NCBI RefSeq assembly: GCF_030815985.1
Contig: NZ_JAUSXM010000001.1
Span: forward strand, 5,642,001-5,706,000
Direction of reading: 5' to 3'
Source of the DNA: Paenibacillus sp. W2I17
GTDB lineage: Bacteria > Bacillota > Bacilli > Paenibacillales > Paenibacillaceae
Length of the DNA: 64,000 nt
Both the position numbers and the translations under genes were made by a program. The notes beneath the pieces were generated by a model. That model saw only the letters and a list, made by a program, of their open reading frames with translations. It ran no database searches and was not told the DNA's origin. The number at the start of each line of letters is the position of its first letter. The stretch's first letter is position 1. Positions 27,365 through 36,754 of this stretch are shown here, piece after piece.

Positions 27365-28858
27365 ATGAGTTACGTAATCGGTGTCGATCTTGGAACCAGT
27401 GCGGTCAAAACCGTGTTGGTCAATCGTGAAGGAAAAGTGGCATTTGAAGCATCCGAGGCATACCCGTTGTACCAGCCCAAGGCTGGATACAGCGAACAAA
27501 ATCCCGAAGATTGGGTAGAACAGACGATTGTTTCCTTGCGCAAGTTGCTGGAAGTGTCTGGCGTGCAGCCTTCGGAAATCGAGGGATTGAGCTTCTCCGG
27601 TCAGATGCACGGACTGGTGTTGGTGGATGCAGAAGGTAAACCGCTGCGGAATGCAATCCTGTGGAACGATACACGTACTACGGCTCAGTGCCGTCGCATC
27701 GAAAAAGTGCTGGACAGCAAGCTGTTAAGCATTGCACGGAACCGTGCCCTTGAAGGCTTTACCTTGCCAAAAATACTGTGGGTTCAGGAGAATGAGCCTG
27801 AATTGTTACAGCAAGCATCCTTATTCCTGTTGCCGAAAGACTACGTGCGTTATCGCCTGACCGGGGATTACGCTATGGATTATTCTGATGCAGCGGGAAC
27901 TTTGCTGCTGGACGTTGCAGGCAAGCAGTGGAGCAACGAGATTGCAGAAGCATTCGAGCTGCCAATCTCCCTTTGTCCACGTCTTGTGGAATCGTTTGAT
28001 GAAGTGGGCACGTTGCTGCCTGAGATTGCGGATCAAACCGGTCTGGCGGCTGCGACAAAAGTATATGCAGGTGGTGCGGATAATGCTTGTGGTGCCATTG
28101 GCGCAGGCATTTTGAGTGAAGGACAGACGATGTGCAGCATCGGAACGTCCGGGGTTGTGCTTTCCTACGAAGAGCGTAAAGATCTCGATTTCGAAGGCAA
28201 AGTGCACTTTTTCAATCACGGGGAGAAAGATGCCTTCTATATTATGGGTGTAACACTTGCCGCAGGATACAGCCTGTCTTGGTTCAAGGATACGTTTGCA
28301 GCGGACAAATCGTTTGATGTACTCTTGCAGGGCATTGATCAGGTTCCGGCGGGCAGCAACGGATTGTTGTTCACACCATATATCGTTGGGGAGCGTACAC
28401 CTCATCCGGATGCGAATATCCGTGGCAGCTTCATCGGTATGGATGCAGGACACAAGCTGGAGCACTTTGGACGTGCGGTGATGGAGGGCATTACCTTCTC
28501 GCTGCGCGAGTCCATTGATATTCTGCGTGGTGCAGGCAAAACCGTCAATGAAGTCATCTCCATTGGTGGCGGTGCCAAGAACGAAGCTTGGTTGCAAATG
28601 CAGGCGGATGTCTTTAACGCCACGATTGTGAAGCTGGAGAGCGAACAGGGTCCTGCGATGGGTGCAGCAATGCTGGCTGCCTATGGTTGTGGCTGGTTCC
28701 CGTCCTTGCAGGAATGTGCAACAGCGTTTATTCGTCCAGCGAAGTCCTATGAGCCGAACCCGGAAACGGTTGCCGTCTATGATGGACTGTTCGCACTGTA
28801 CCAGGAAGTCTATGGACAGACACGTAGTCTCAATGATCGTTTGGCTGAATACCGTTAA
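27365..28858 (+). CDS. xylB: Xylulokinase
   Basis: FGGY-family kinase that phosphorylates D-xylulose to xylulose 5-phosphate, feeding the pentose phosphate pathway. At 497 residues it is full length: N-terminal GVDLGTSAVKTVLV, the GLSFSGQMHGLVLVD segment, GGADNACGAIGAG, GTSGVVL and the C-terminal FGGY signature around ISIGGGAKNEAWLQ. GAGAGGAG precedes ATG 27365. It follows xylA after a terminator and a 250-bp leader, so it may be controlled both by read-through and by its own promoter. Confidence 0.97.
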   Translation: MSYVIGVDLGTSAVKTVLVNREGKVAFEASEAYPLYQPKAGYSEQNPEDWVEQTIVSLRKLLEVSGVQPSEIEGLSFSGQMHGLVLVDAEGKPLRNAILWNDTRTTAQCRRIEKVLDSKLLSIARNRALEGFTLPKILWVQENEPELLQQASLFLLPKDYVRYRLTGDYAMDYSDAAGTLLLDVAGKQWSNEIAEAFELPISLCPRLVESFDEVGTLLPEIADQTGLAAATKVYAGGADNACGAIGAGILSEGQTMCSIGTSGVVLSYEERKDLDFEGKVHFFNHGEKDAFYIMGVTLAAGYSLSWFKDTFAADKSFDVLLQGIDQVPAGSNGLLFTPYIVGERTPHPDANIRGSFIGMDAGHKLEHFGRAVMEGITFSLRESIDILRGAGKTVNEVISIGGGAKNEAWLQMQADVFNATIVKLESEQGPAMGAAMLAAYGCGWFPSLQECATAFIRPAKSYEPNPETVAVYDGLFALYQEVYGQTRSLNDRLAEYR

Positions 28859-28896
28859 TTCATTTATTTCACTACATTAATCTTGTGATTACATTT

Positions 28897-28926
28897 AAAA
28901 GCATCCGCGAAGGCGGGTGCTTTTTT
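28897..28926 (+). terminator. Terminator after xylB
   Basis: A 12-bp stem (AAAAGCATCCGC / GCGGGTGCTTTT, one G-T pair) with loop GAAG is followed by TTTT. Confidence 0.92.
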
Positions 28927-29079
28927 GTCGTTCATCAAGATTAACCCCATGAAAGGTTTACTTGGCCTGCATATCCGCATTCCGGCTCTGCATAGATTGG
29001 AAATAGAGGATTGTGATTCGTCCAGGCATCGTGTATCCGACATTTTAATAGGTAGAAGCTTGAGCATGGGGGTGAAGCT

Positions 29080-29796
29080 TTGGATGGACATGAGGAACAT
29101 GGAAGACCACATATTACCTTGTCGATGATCGTTCGTAATGAAGAGAATCGCTATCTCAGGCAGGCACTGGAGAGACATCGTCCCTGGATTGATCGCGCAG
29201 TAATCATTGATGACGGAAGCACGGATGGAACGGTCGCGCTGTGCAGGGAACTTCTGGATGGTATTCCACTCGTATTAGTGGAGAACGCTGCTTCACGTTT
29301 TGCAGACGAGGTAAGCCTGAGAAAACAACAATGGGAAGAGACGGTGGCGACCAATCCGGAGTGGATTTTGAATCTGGATGCGGATGAGATTCTAACCAGT
29401 GACTTTGGATTGGTACGGGATCTGCTGCTCACTGGCAATGAAGATGCGATCTATTTCAGATTGTTTGATATGTGGAGTGAGACGCATTACCGGGAAGATG
29501 AGTTCTGGCAGGCGCATGCCTATTATCGGCCATTTCTGATTCGTTATCACCCGGGGATGAGCTATGAATGGAAGGAGACACCCCAGCATTGTGGTCGTTT
29601 TCCGTTAACGATCCAGCATTGGTCCTATGGATGTCATGCTCCCCGGGTGAAGCACTATGGTTGGGCGCGGGAAGAAGACCGCATCCGCAAATATGAACGC
29701 TATCAAGCACTGGACCCTGAAGCAAGATACGGTTGGAAGGAACAGTACGAATCGATATTGGATCAAGAGCCACGACTGTTGGCATGGTTCGAATAA
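29080..29796 (+). CDS. Family 2 glycosyltransferase
   Basis: Small GT-A glycosyltransferase of 238 residues starting at TTG 29080 behind GGGGGTGAAGC. Visible are LSMIVRNEENRYL, the DDGSTDGTV loop, and the DxD motif NLDADEIL. The C-terminal part is rich in Trp, Tyr and His (HWSYGCHAPRVKHYGWAREE), a pattern seen in cell-surface and spore-associated GT2 proteins. It lies 20 bases before a larger two-domain glycosyltransferase, so the two are one operon. Acceptor unknown; a glycosylated surface protein or spore polysaccharide is possible. Confidence 0.85.
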   Translation: MDGHEEHGRPHITLSMIVRNEENRYLRQALERHRPWIDRAVIIDDGSTDGTVALCRELLDGIPLVLVENAASRFADEVSLRKQQWEETVATNPEWILNLDADEILTSDFGLVRDLLLTGNEDAIYFRLFDMWSETHYREDEFWQAHAYYRPFLIRYHPGMSYEWKETPQHCGRFPLTIQHWSYGCHAPRVKHYGWAREEDRIRKYERYQALDPEARYGWKEQYESILDQEPRLLAWFE

Positions 29797-29816
29797 AGAG
29801 AGGGGGAGTGAGCACG

Positions 29817-31961
29817 TTGAAGAAAGACCCGTTACGCAAATCGCAAGAAGAATCCCAACCTCAAATAGAGCTGAATTCACAAGAGAAAGAGAATGAGAAA
29901 GAAAATCAAAAAGAAAATCAAAAAGAGGAGCAACATGAGAGCCAGAAAGAGAGCCATAGTAATCATCGACCGTCCAGAAGTTCTGATAAATCGCTGGAAA
30001 CCCGCCAATCGGAAAAGCTTGAAGAGCTTGGCCAGGAAAGAATACTGATCGCCAGCCCGGTTCGCCAGACAACTCCGGTGCTCCGTGAATTTCTGGATTC
30101 TTTGCATGCACTGGAACGAACAACAGTGAAGACGGATTATCTGTTTGTTGATGATAACGTGGAAGAAGCCGCATCGAATATATTGCATGAATTTGTGCTT
30201 CAGCATGAAGGGACGGTTATTCAAGCAGATGAACATGGTAGCGATAGTCCTGACAACAAAGGGGTGTACAGCAAGGATGAGGGAGGACACTATTGGCAGG
30301 AAGAGCAGATTTGGCGTGTAGCCGGTTTGAAAAATCGCATATTGCAATATGCACGCGACAATCACTACGATGCGGTTTTCCTGATTGATTCTGACTTGGT
30401 GCTGCATCCGCGGACGCTGGAGCAACTTGTATCGAGTGGCAAAGACATTGTATCCAATATCTTTTGGACCCGCTGGCAGCCGGATGCCAGGGAAATGCCA
30501 CAGGTATGGCTACAAGATGAGTATGCCTTGTATCGCCGCGGTGGCAAAACATTAGACGGAACCGAGACGGAGGACGAGGGCACGCAAACAACTGCTTTTC
30601 TAAATCAGCTGCGGATCCCGGGGTGTTATGAAGTTGGAGGGCTAGGGGCATGTACCCTTATTCGCAAAAATGTTCTGGCAGCAGGAGTTTCATATGACCA
30701 GATTCCCAATGTATCCTTCTGGGGCGAAGATCGTCATTTTTGCATCCGTGCTCAAGCACTGGGTTTTCGTTTGTTCGTTGATACTCATTTCCCTGCGTAC
30801 CACATCTATCGATTGTCCGAACTGCCGGGGGTATCCGCCTTTAACCGCAGGGCCAGACGAGGCGAAGAGACGATCAGTATTACCCTGTGTATGATTGTGA
30901 AAAATGAAGAAGCTTCCCTTGCCAGATGTCTGGACTCGGTCAACGGGATTGCCGATGAGATTGTAATCGTGGATACCGGATCAACGGATCGTACCCGTCA
31001 GATTGCTTCCAGATATACGGATCGTATCGTTGACTTTGAATGGGTGGATGACTTTGCAGCAGCACGCAACTATGCCTTCGATCAGGCAAAGAGTGAATAT
31101 ATTCTGTGGCTGGATGCCGACGATGTGTTCGAACCGGAAGATCGGGCGAAACTGATCGCCTTGAAACGTTCGCTGGACCCGGATGTTGATAGTGTCACGA
31201 TGGATTACAATCTGTCATTCACAGCAGATGGCAAGGTAGCCTACAGTCTGCGCCGGAATCGTCTGGTGCGTCGGGATCGGCAATTTCGCTGGATTGGCGC
31301 GGTGCATGAATATCTGGCTGTAGCGGGCAATCTGCTGCATAGTGATATAGCGGTTACCCATAAGAAAGATAAGGAGTATACCGATCGGAATCTGCGGATC
31401 TATCGCAAAAGGGAACAGGCCGGAGAGGAATTCGGGCCGCGTGACTTGTATTATTTCGGTAATGAACTGAAGGACCATGGACAGCATGAGGATGCGGTGA
31501 AGTACTATGAGAAGTTTCTGGATACCGGGCTCGGCTGGGTGGAAGATCAGATCGCTGCTTGCCAGAAAATTGCGGATTGTGAAGCTGCACTTGAACATCC
31601 GGAACAGGAAGTCACGGCGTTGTTCCGATCATTTGCCTATGATTTGCCAAGAGCCGAGATTTGCTGTCGATTGGGTGGTTATTTTGCCGACCGTGAAGAT
31701 TATCGCAAGGCCCTGTTCTGGTACGAACAGGCGACTCGTGCTGTACGTCCTGATGATCCTATGGTAGTGCTGAATGAAGCAGCCTGGACCTGGATGCCGC
31801 ATCTGCAACTATGTGTGTGTTATGACCGGATGGGTAATCGTGCCAAGGCCCGGGAACATAATGATATCGCACTCGCCTATCATCCAACACATCCGAGCAT
31901 GTTATATAACGATCGATACTTTAAAGATTTGGAGAAGGATAACGTATTGGAAAACGCTTAG
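29817..31961 (+). CDS. Tandem glycosyltransferase with charged N-terminus and TPR-like C-terminus
   Basis: A 714-residue protein; start TTG 29817 behind GAGGGGGAG. Residues ~1-60 are very polar, with ENQKENQKEEQHESQKES-type repeats. A first GT-A-like domain follows (ILIASPVRQTTPVL, DSD in FLIDSDLVLHP, FWGEDRHFC). A second, family 2 domain starts at ISITLCMIVKNEEASL with DTGSTDRT and LDADD, resembling SunS-type and related Firmicute transferases. The last ~150 residues form TPR-like helical pairs (DLYYFGNELKDHGQHEDAVKYY). It partners the GT2 gene upstream. Two catalytic domains suggest stepwise addition of two sugars to a peptide or surface protein (inference). Confidence 0.85.
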   Translation: MKKDPLRKSQEESQPQIELNSQEKENEKENQKENQKEEQHESQKESHSNHRPSRSSDKSLETRQSEKLEELGQERILIASPVRQTTPVLREFLDSLHALERTTVKTDYLFVDDNVEEAASNILHEFVLQHEGTVIQADEHGSDSPDNKGVYSKDEGGHYWQEEQIWRVAGLKNRILQYARDNHYDAVFLIDSDLVLHPRTLEQLVSSGKDIVSNIFWTRWQPDAREMPQVWLQDEYALYRRGGKTLDGTETEDEGTQTTAFLNQLRIPGCYEVGGLGACTLIRKNVLAAGVSYDQIPNVSFWGEDRHFCIRAQALGFRLFVDTHFPAYHIYRLSELPGVSAFNRRARRGEETISITLCMIVKNEEASLARCLDSVNGIADEIVIVDTGSTDRTRQIASRYTDRIVDFEWVDDFAAARNYAFDQAKSEYILWLDADDVFEPEDRAKLIALKRSLDPDVDSVTMDYNLSFTADGKVAYSLRRNRLVRRDRQFRWIGAVHEYLAVAGNLLHSDIAVTHKKDKEYTDRNLRIYRKREQAGEEFGPRDLYYFGNELKDHGQHEDAVKYYEKFLDTGLGWVEDQIAACQKIADCEAALEHPEQEVTALFRSFAYDLPRAEICCRLGGYFADREDYRKALFWYEQATRAVRPDDPMVVLNEAAWTWMPHLQLCVCYDRMGNRAKAREHNDIALAYHPTHPSMLYNDRYFKDLEKDNVLENA

Positions 31962-31981
31962 TATTTTCAGTCGAAATGCGG

Positions 31982-32037
31982 CCTCTTTCGTGGAATTGAA
32001 TGGGTGAATCAGCCCATGTTCCATGGAGAGGTTTTTT
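31982..32037 (+). terminator. Terminator after the glycosyltransferase operon
   Basis: CCTCTTTCGTGGAA pairs with TTCCATGGAGAGG across an inner GGG/CCC hairpin and is followed by TTTTTT. Confidence 0.8.
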
Positions 32038-32210
32038 GCATTGTGATAAAAGTACATCATAGAGTTGGTGACAGACGCATTCACATTGAAAAATGGATTA
32101 ATGTATTTCATCCAGGGGAGGATATGCTTTACAATAATGAATAACGGAAAAGCGGTGACCATGATTGCCTGTCTTCGGCTGCCGAATTGATGAAGCAAGG
32201 GGAACTGGAT

Positions 32211-32837
32211 ATGAATCTGACGGAAGTACTATTGGAGTCGAGGCTGGTTGCGATTGTGCGTGGTATAAGCCGTGAAGCGGCAGTAACAGCTGGACAAGGT
32301 ATGACAGGTGGCGGCATCCGACTGATGGAAGTCACACTGAACACACCTGGAGCACATGATATTATTGCAGACTGGCGTGAGCGGCATGAAGGAAAGGCTT
32401 ATGTTGGAGCGGGTACGGTACTGAATGTGCAGATGGCAAAGGAAGCGGTCGCTGCAGGAGCACAATTTCTGGTGTCTCCCAATGTCGATCTGTCTGTCAT
32501 TGAATATGCTGTAGAACATGGTGTCGAGATCTGGCCTGGAGCCATGACACCAACGGAAATTGTCGCTGCCCATGAAGCGGGAGCACGGGTTGTGAAGTTG
32601 TTTCCGATGGCGAGTCTGGGCATACCGTATCTGCGGGAGATCAAAGCTCCACTGAATCATATTCCACTGCTGGCAACAGGTGGTGCCACACTGGAGAATA
32701 TTGCTGACTACTATGCAGCAGGCGCTGCTGCAGTGGGTCTGGGAAGTGCACTTTTACCACGAGAAGCTCTTGTAGCAGGAGATCATGAGCAGATTGCAGC
32801 ATGTGCACGGAGATTTGTGGAAGCAGCTGAAGCCTAG
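32211..32837 (+). CDS. eda: KDPG/KHG aldolase (2-dehydro-3-deoxyphosphogluconate aldolase)
   Basis: Class I aldolase splitting 2-keto-3-deoxy-6-phosphogluconate to pyruvate and glyceraldehyde 3-phosphate. The start is ATG 32211 with AAGGGGA upstream. The 208 residues show the catalytic Glu in RLMEVTLNT, GAGTVL, SPNVD and the Schiff-base Lys in VVKLFPM. It would finish the uronate pathway begun by KduI/KduD, yet it stands alone 16 kb away and no kdgK is nearby. A related 2-keto-3-deoxy-galactonate-type aldolase is the main alternative. Confidence 0.9.
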   Translation: MNLTEVLLESRLVAIVRGISREAAVTAGQGMTGGGIRLMEVTLNTPGAHDIIADWRERHEGKAYVGAGTVLNVQMAKEAVAAGAQFLVSPNVDLSVIEYAVEHGVEIWPGAMTPTEIVAAHEAGARVVKLFPMASLGIPYLREIKAPLNHIPLLATGGATLENIADYYAAGAAAVGLGSALLPREALVAGDHEQIAACARRFVEAAEA

Positions 32838-33005
32838 ACTCCAGTGTCATATGAGGGATATGTATATTTGGGTATATATATGAAGGTGCCTTTAAATTAA
32901 TTGTTGGATCACTCTTTATCATAAAAACCGATGTCCTTTAACGTGCCGTTCATTCTATTGTTTTATGATGGATGTATGCCAGAATTCGGAGAGGAGAGAT
33001 GCCCT

Positions 33006-33932
33006 GTGAAAGCTAAAACAATGATAGGCGGCATGCTCGCCGTGGCCGCAGTAACGGCAGGTGGATTATGGAAGGCAGCGGTAAAGAGCCAGACACCCAA
33101 GAAGATTCCAATCACACTCACACCCCCAATGCCATTTGAGGATGTGACCTTTGACAGTGGGGGAGGTCAGGTGCATGGCTGGTTCATCCCGGCCAGAGCC
33201 GACATTCCGAAACCATGGCCGCTCGTTATTATTGCACATGGCTGGGGCTCCAATCGCTCCCGTGTTCTTCGTTACGCACGTCCGATCTGGGAAGCAGGAT
33301 ATGCCTTATTTATGTATGATGTGCGTAGTCATGGGGCCAGTGATCCGGTTCGTGCTGCATCTGCCTACCTGTTCCGGGATGATCTGCTCGCGGCGTTGCA
33401 GTATACGACTGCACGACCAGAGATTGATGCGGATGCCATCGGTGTGCTTGGTCATTCTTTGGGGGGATTGGGTACGATTCTTGCAGTGACGGAGGGAATT
33501 CCTGTATCAGCAGTGATTACAGACTCGATGCCATCGCAATTTGAGGTAATCGTCAGTTCAGAGCTGAGGCGCCGGCGTTTGCCCTTGTTTCCACTGGCCC
33601 AGTTAATTCCGAGAATCTGGTTCTGGCGACTGGGTGAATCTCTGAAATCTTATCGTCAGCGTGATCCGGTGATGATGCTGAATGAACGGCGCAGGGGGAT
33701 GCAACTGCCGATGCTTATGGTGCACTCCAAGGGAGATAATTTCATTCCCCCGAGTGAGCTTGAATATTTTATGTCCAAAGCCGATCCGCCTGTTGAACAT
33801 CTATGGGTCAACAGCGGAGGACACAGTTGTTCCGAGGAAGATCCCGCCTTCTGGGACACCGTTATTCCCTTTTTGAAAACCCATGTCCAAGGTCAGGCGA
33901 AGTTGAACGATTCGTCTAAAGCGAGTAATTGA
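33006..33932 (+). CDS. Membrane-anchored or secreted alpha/beta hydrolase
   Basis: Alpha/beta hydrolase of 308 residues. The start is GTG 33006, 7 bases after GAGGAGAG; the frame is open further upstream but without a ribosome site. The N-terminus (KAKTMIGGMLAVAAVTAGG) looks like a membrane anchor or signal. The domain has IIAHGWGSNRSR, nucleophile LGHSLGGLG, an acid near VHSKGDNFI and His in NSGGHSCSE. It resembles the YqkD/BAAT-like group of Firmicute hydrolases. Substrate unknown. A terminator follows at 33974. Confidence 0.82.
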   Translation: MKAKTMIGGMLAVAAVTAGGLWKAAVKSQTPKKIPITLTPPMPFEDVTFDSGGGQVHGWFIPARADIPKPWPLVIIAHGWGSNRSRVLRYARPIWEAGYALFMYDVRSHGASDPVRAASAYLFRDDLLAALQYTTARPEIDADAIGVLGHSLGGLGTILAVTEGIPVSAVITDSMPSQFEVIVSSELRRRRLPLFPLAQLIPRIWFWRLGESLKSYRQRDPVMMLNERRRGMQLPMLMVHSKGDNFIPPSELEYFMSKADPPVEHLWVNSGGHSCSEEDPAFWDTVIPFLKTHVQGQAKLNDSSKASN

Positions 33933-33973
33933 CAAGGTAGATTCAGCCTACATAAGAGTGCAGGCTAACAGAG

Positions 33974-34002
33974 AAAACGCCAACGTAATTGGCGTTTTTT
34001 TT
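33974..34002 (+). terminator. Terminator after alpha/beta hydrolase
   Basis: A perfect 10-bp stem (AAAACGCCAA / TTGGCGTTTT) with loop CGTAA runs into TTTT. Confidence 0.93.
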
Positions 34003-34159
34003 GCTGTTACTAGCAATATGCAGAAATTCACATTTGTAAAATTGCCCCGAAAACGACGATTAAAAAGGAAGCTTATGGTATCATAGAATAGACTGGCAAT
34101 ATTCATGCGAGGTTATTTGTTATGCTTCTTTGTATGAAATTGAAGGGAGAGGTCCAGAT

Positions 34160-36553
34160 TTGAGTTTGAATTGGAAGTTTAATTTACGATTGAAAATGTT
34201 CGCAACCAAAGCAACAACCGCAGCGATGGCAACACTGCTGCTTGCTTCGCAAACACCAGGTTTTGCAGGCAGTGCATCAGCCGCGCAAGCAGAGCAGTTG
34301 ACCGAAGCGACAACGGGGGAAAATGAACAACTAGACGCAACGAGCAATGACGTGCCTGAGGGAGCGAAAATCTCATCCAGGCAAGCCAGTGAAAATATAC
34401 TGAAATTATTTCCATTGTTAAAAAAAGCAACGATCTCATCTGCACGATTCGATTCACCTAATTCCTATCCACCGCCAGACTACAAGGCATGGGAGATCGG
34501 GTTTCAGATTACACAAGGCAATCATACGTCGGGATTCAGTGGAACTGTACATGCAGGCACAGGGGAAGTGTTAAGTGTACATTTGCCGTCGGATGTCATG
34601 GATAAACATGTCTCGGCATCGGATGTTAAGCTAACCAAGGCTGAAGCCGAAGAGAAGGCCGTTGACCTGTTGTACCAAGCGATTCCAGGTCTGAAAGATA
34701 CAGAGTATGCTCCGCTTGGAGATCTGTATTCTTCCATTGAACAACAGTCATTATTCGGCAGAACAGAGTATCGATACGGGTACCAGTTAAAACATGATGG
34801 ATTGTTATCTGACGCAGAGACAGTCTACATTAATGTGGACGAAAGTGGTTTGGTGACAGGTTACTCACGAGGTACTATCGAAGCCAAGTATCCCTCATCG
34901 AAACCGGCAGCTTCAGAAGAGAAGGCCAGACAGCAGTTTGAAGAACAGTTCGATGTGGAACTGGCTTATATCGCCAAAGATCGTCTATCTTCCAAACAGG
35001 GTCAGCAGTATTACCTTGCATATACACCAAAAAATATCAGTATCGTTCCGATTGAAGCCAATACGTTGGAACGGATTAATACATTAACAGGTAAAGCTGT
35101 AGATGAAGATTCTTTGCAGCAGGATACGAAGTTGAAAGGTGATGTAACTCCTTTTGTTCCGGCCAATGGTACGAGGGTAAATGTTCAGCAGGCCGCCAAT
35201 CGGGTCGCAACAAACTTTGATATTCCCAAGGGTTATAAGCTGGAACATAGCCAGCTGGGCAAGGGATATTACTCAAGTCCGAACAATCAGGTGTGGAGTC
35301 TGAGCTGGAGTGATCGAAGTGCCAATATGTCCTATATGTTCATGCGGGATATCTCGGCACAGGTAGATGCAGTTACCGGGCAGATCTACAGTTATACGAT
35401 GATGCAACGAATGGGACCGGAGATGGAACAGGAGAAGCCGGCTGAGGAGAAGGCAGGCAAATTGGTAACCCGGAAGCAGGCTGAGAAACTGGCGATGGAC
35501 ACAGTGATTGCGCTAGTTCCAGACGCAACGGAGCAGTTCCGACTGGCTAACGTGATTGAGGTGGATGATGCTCGCACATTTTTGTTCCAGCGTTATCTGA
35601 ACGGAATTCCGGTTAAGGAAGATACGGCACAAGTACAGGTATTGAACAACGGGACGATTAACGAGTTCTATACACGTATTGCGGCAACGCCTGAACAACT
35701 GCCAACAGATGTTAAGCCAGCCATCAGTTATGAAGAGGCCAAGGTACTCTATCTGGAGGAGTTCAAGCTGATCCTAGCATATTCCCGTTATGGCGGATAT
35801 GGTACGAACGGTGGTCAAGTCATCCCGGCGGGGGTGAACCTTGCTTATATGCCTACACGTAATGAGAATTCGATCTATGGTAACTATGAAGCACTGGATG
35901 CGAACACAGGAGAGTGGAAGCTTTTATACGGGGACACAAGCTCTGTAACCAAGGCCGAACCTACGGATATCTTGGGTCATGTGGCCGAAGCAGCTCTACG
36001 CAATATGACACAGCATGGCGTATTGCTTGCTGATGAACAGGGACGCGTATTCCCGGATCGTGTGATCACCCGGGGAGATTGGTTTAACTATCTGGCAAGA
36101 GCGATTAATCCAAATATGGATCTGTACTACAGTGGTGACGGAGATGACAAGTTATACGCTGATGTGACACCTGACAGCCCGTATTATAAGGCAGTTCGGG
36201 CATTAATCGATCAGCGCTGGCTTGCCGGAGCGGACCCTGAACAGAATTTGAATCCACAGGAAGAGATGACACGTGAAGAATTGGCAGTGCTGCTTGTACG
36301 TATTTTACGCTATGAGAAGCTGGCCGGATTCTATACGTTGCCATCGGATCTTCCGAACATTGCGGATGCCAGTGCCATTACAAGTAAGGGAGCGGTTTCC
36401 CTGAGTTTGAAGCTGGGATTGCTTCCTTCGATTGAAGGACGATTCATGCCTGCACGCAAAGTGACGGTAGCTGAAGCGTCACAAGTATTGGAACGGCTTG
36501 CCAAGCTTCAAGGTAAGACAGATACGTTTATGAGTGGTAATCGCCTGTATTAG
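34160..36553 (+). CDS. Secreted YcdB/PepSY-like protein with C-terminal SLH repeats
   Basis: Cell-surface protein of about 797 residues. Start TTG 34160, 7 bases after AGGGAGAGG. A signal peptide is visible (basic start, hydrophobic core, cleavage near GSASAAQA). The body holds repeated PepSY/YcdB-like units, each with a [K/R]xxAExxAxx helix (LTKAEAEEKAVDLL, VTRKQAEKLAMDTV, ISYEEAKVLYLEEF). From about residue 610 come S-layer homology repeats (GVLLADEQGRVFPDRVITRGDW; LNPQEEMTREELAVLLVRIL), which bind pyruvylated wall polymer. The family is thought to have a regulatory or chaperone-like role in the envelope; the function here is unknown. Confidence 0.87.
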   Translation: MSLNWKFNLRLKMFATKATTAAMATLLLASQTPGFAGSASAAQAEQLTEATTGENEQLDATSNDVPEGAKISSRQASENILKLFPLLKKATISSARFDSPNSYPPPDYKAWEIGFQITQGNHTSGFSGTVHAGTGEVLSVHLPSDVMDKHVSASDVKLTKAEAEEKAVDLLYQAIPGLKDTEYAPLGDLYSSIEQQSLFGRTEYRYGYQLKHDGLLSDAETVYINVDESGLVTGYSRGTIEAKYPSSKPAASEEKARQQFEEQFDVELAYIAKDRLSSKQGQQYYLAYTPKNISIVPIEANTLERINTLTGKAVDEDSLQQDTKLKGDVTPFVPANGTRVNVQQAANRVATNFDIPKGYKLEHSQLGKGYYSSPNNQVWSLSWSDRSANMSYMFMRDISAQVDAVTGQIYSYTMMQRMGPEMEQEKPAEEKAGKLVTRKQAEKLAMDTVIALVPDATEQFRLANVIEVDDARTFLFQRYLNGIPVKEDTAQVQVLNNGTINEFYTRIAATPEQLPTDVKPAISYEEAKVLYLEEFKLILAYSRYGGYGTNGGQVIPAGVNLAYMPTRNENSIYGNYEALDANTGEWKLLYGDTSSVTKAEPTDILGHVAEAALRNMTQHGVLLADEQGRVFPDRVITRGDWFNYLARAINPNMDLYYSGDGDDKLYADVTPDSPYYKAVRALIDQRWLAGADPEQNLNPQEEMTREELAVLLVRILRYEKLAGFYTLPSDLPNIADASAITSKGAVSLSLKLGLLPSIEGRFMPARKVTVAEASQVLERLAKLQGKTDTFMSGNRLY

Positions 36554-36630
36554 ACGAGGAATCACACATATCATGCCCAAGCGAATCATAGGATGAAGAT
36601 AACGGGTAATCGTGATTTAATGAACTGAAG

Positions 36631-36665
36631 ATCAAAGGGACCTTCCATAGAAGGTCTCTTTTGAT
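36631..36665. terminator. Terminator-like hairpin after the SLH protein gene
   Basis: ATCAAAGGGACCTTC pairs with GAAGGTCTCTTTTGAT around CATA, about 80 bases past the stop. The T tract is interrupted, so it may be only moderately efficient. Confidence 0.7.
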
Positions 36666-36754
36666 TTGCTTTGACAAAACTAGAAGAATGACGACAGAGC
36701 CTTTTGTGATACAATAGGGCGTGAGAACTTTGCAAAGAGGGGTGGGTTCCTTTC

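Noticed and set aside
28925..29128. A 67-codon frame before the glycosyltransferase gene
   Set aside because: It starts in the xylB terminator T tract, has no ribosome site and overlaps the true glycosyltransferase start.
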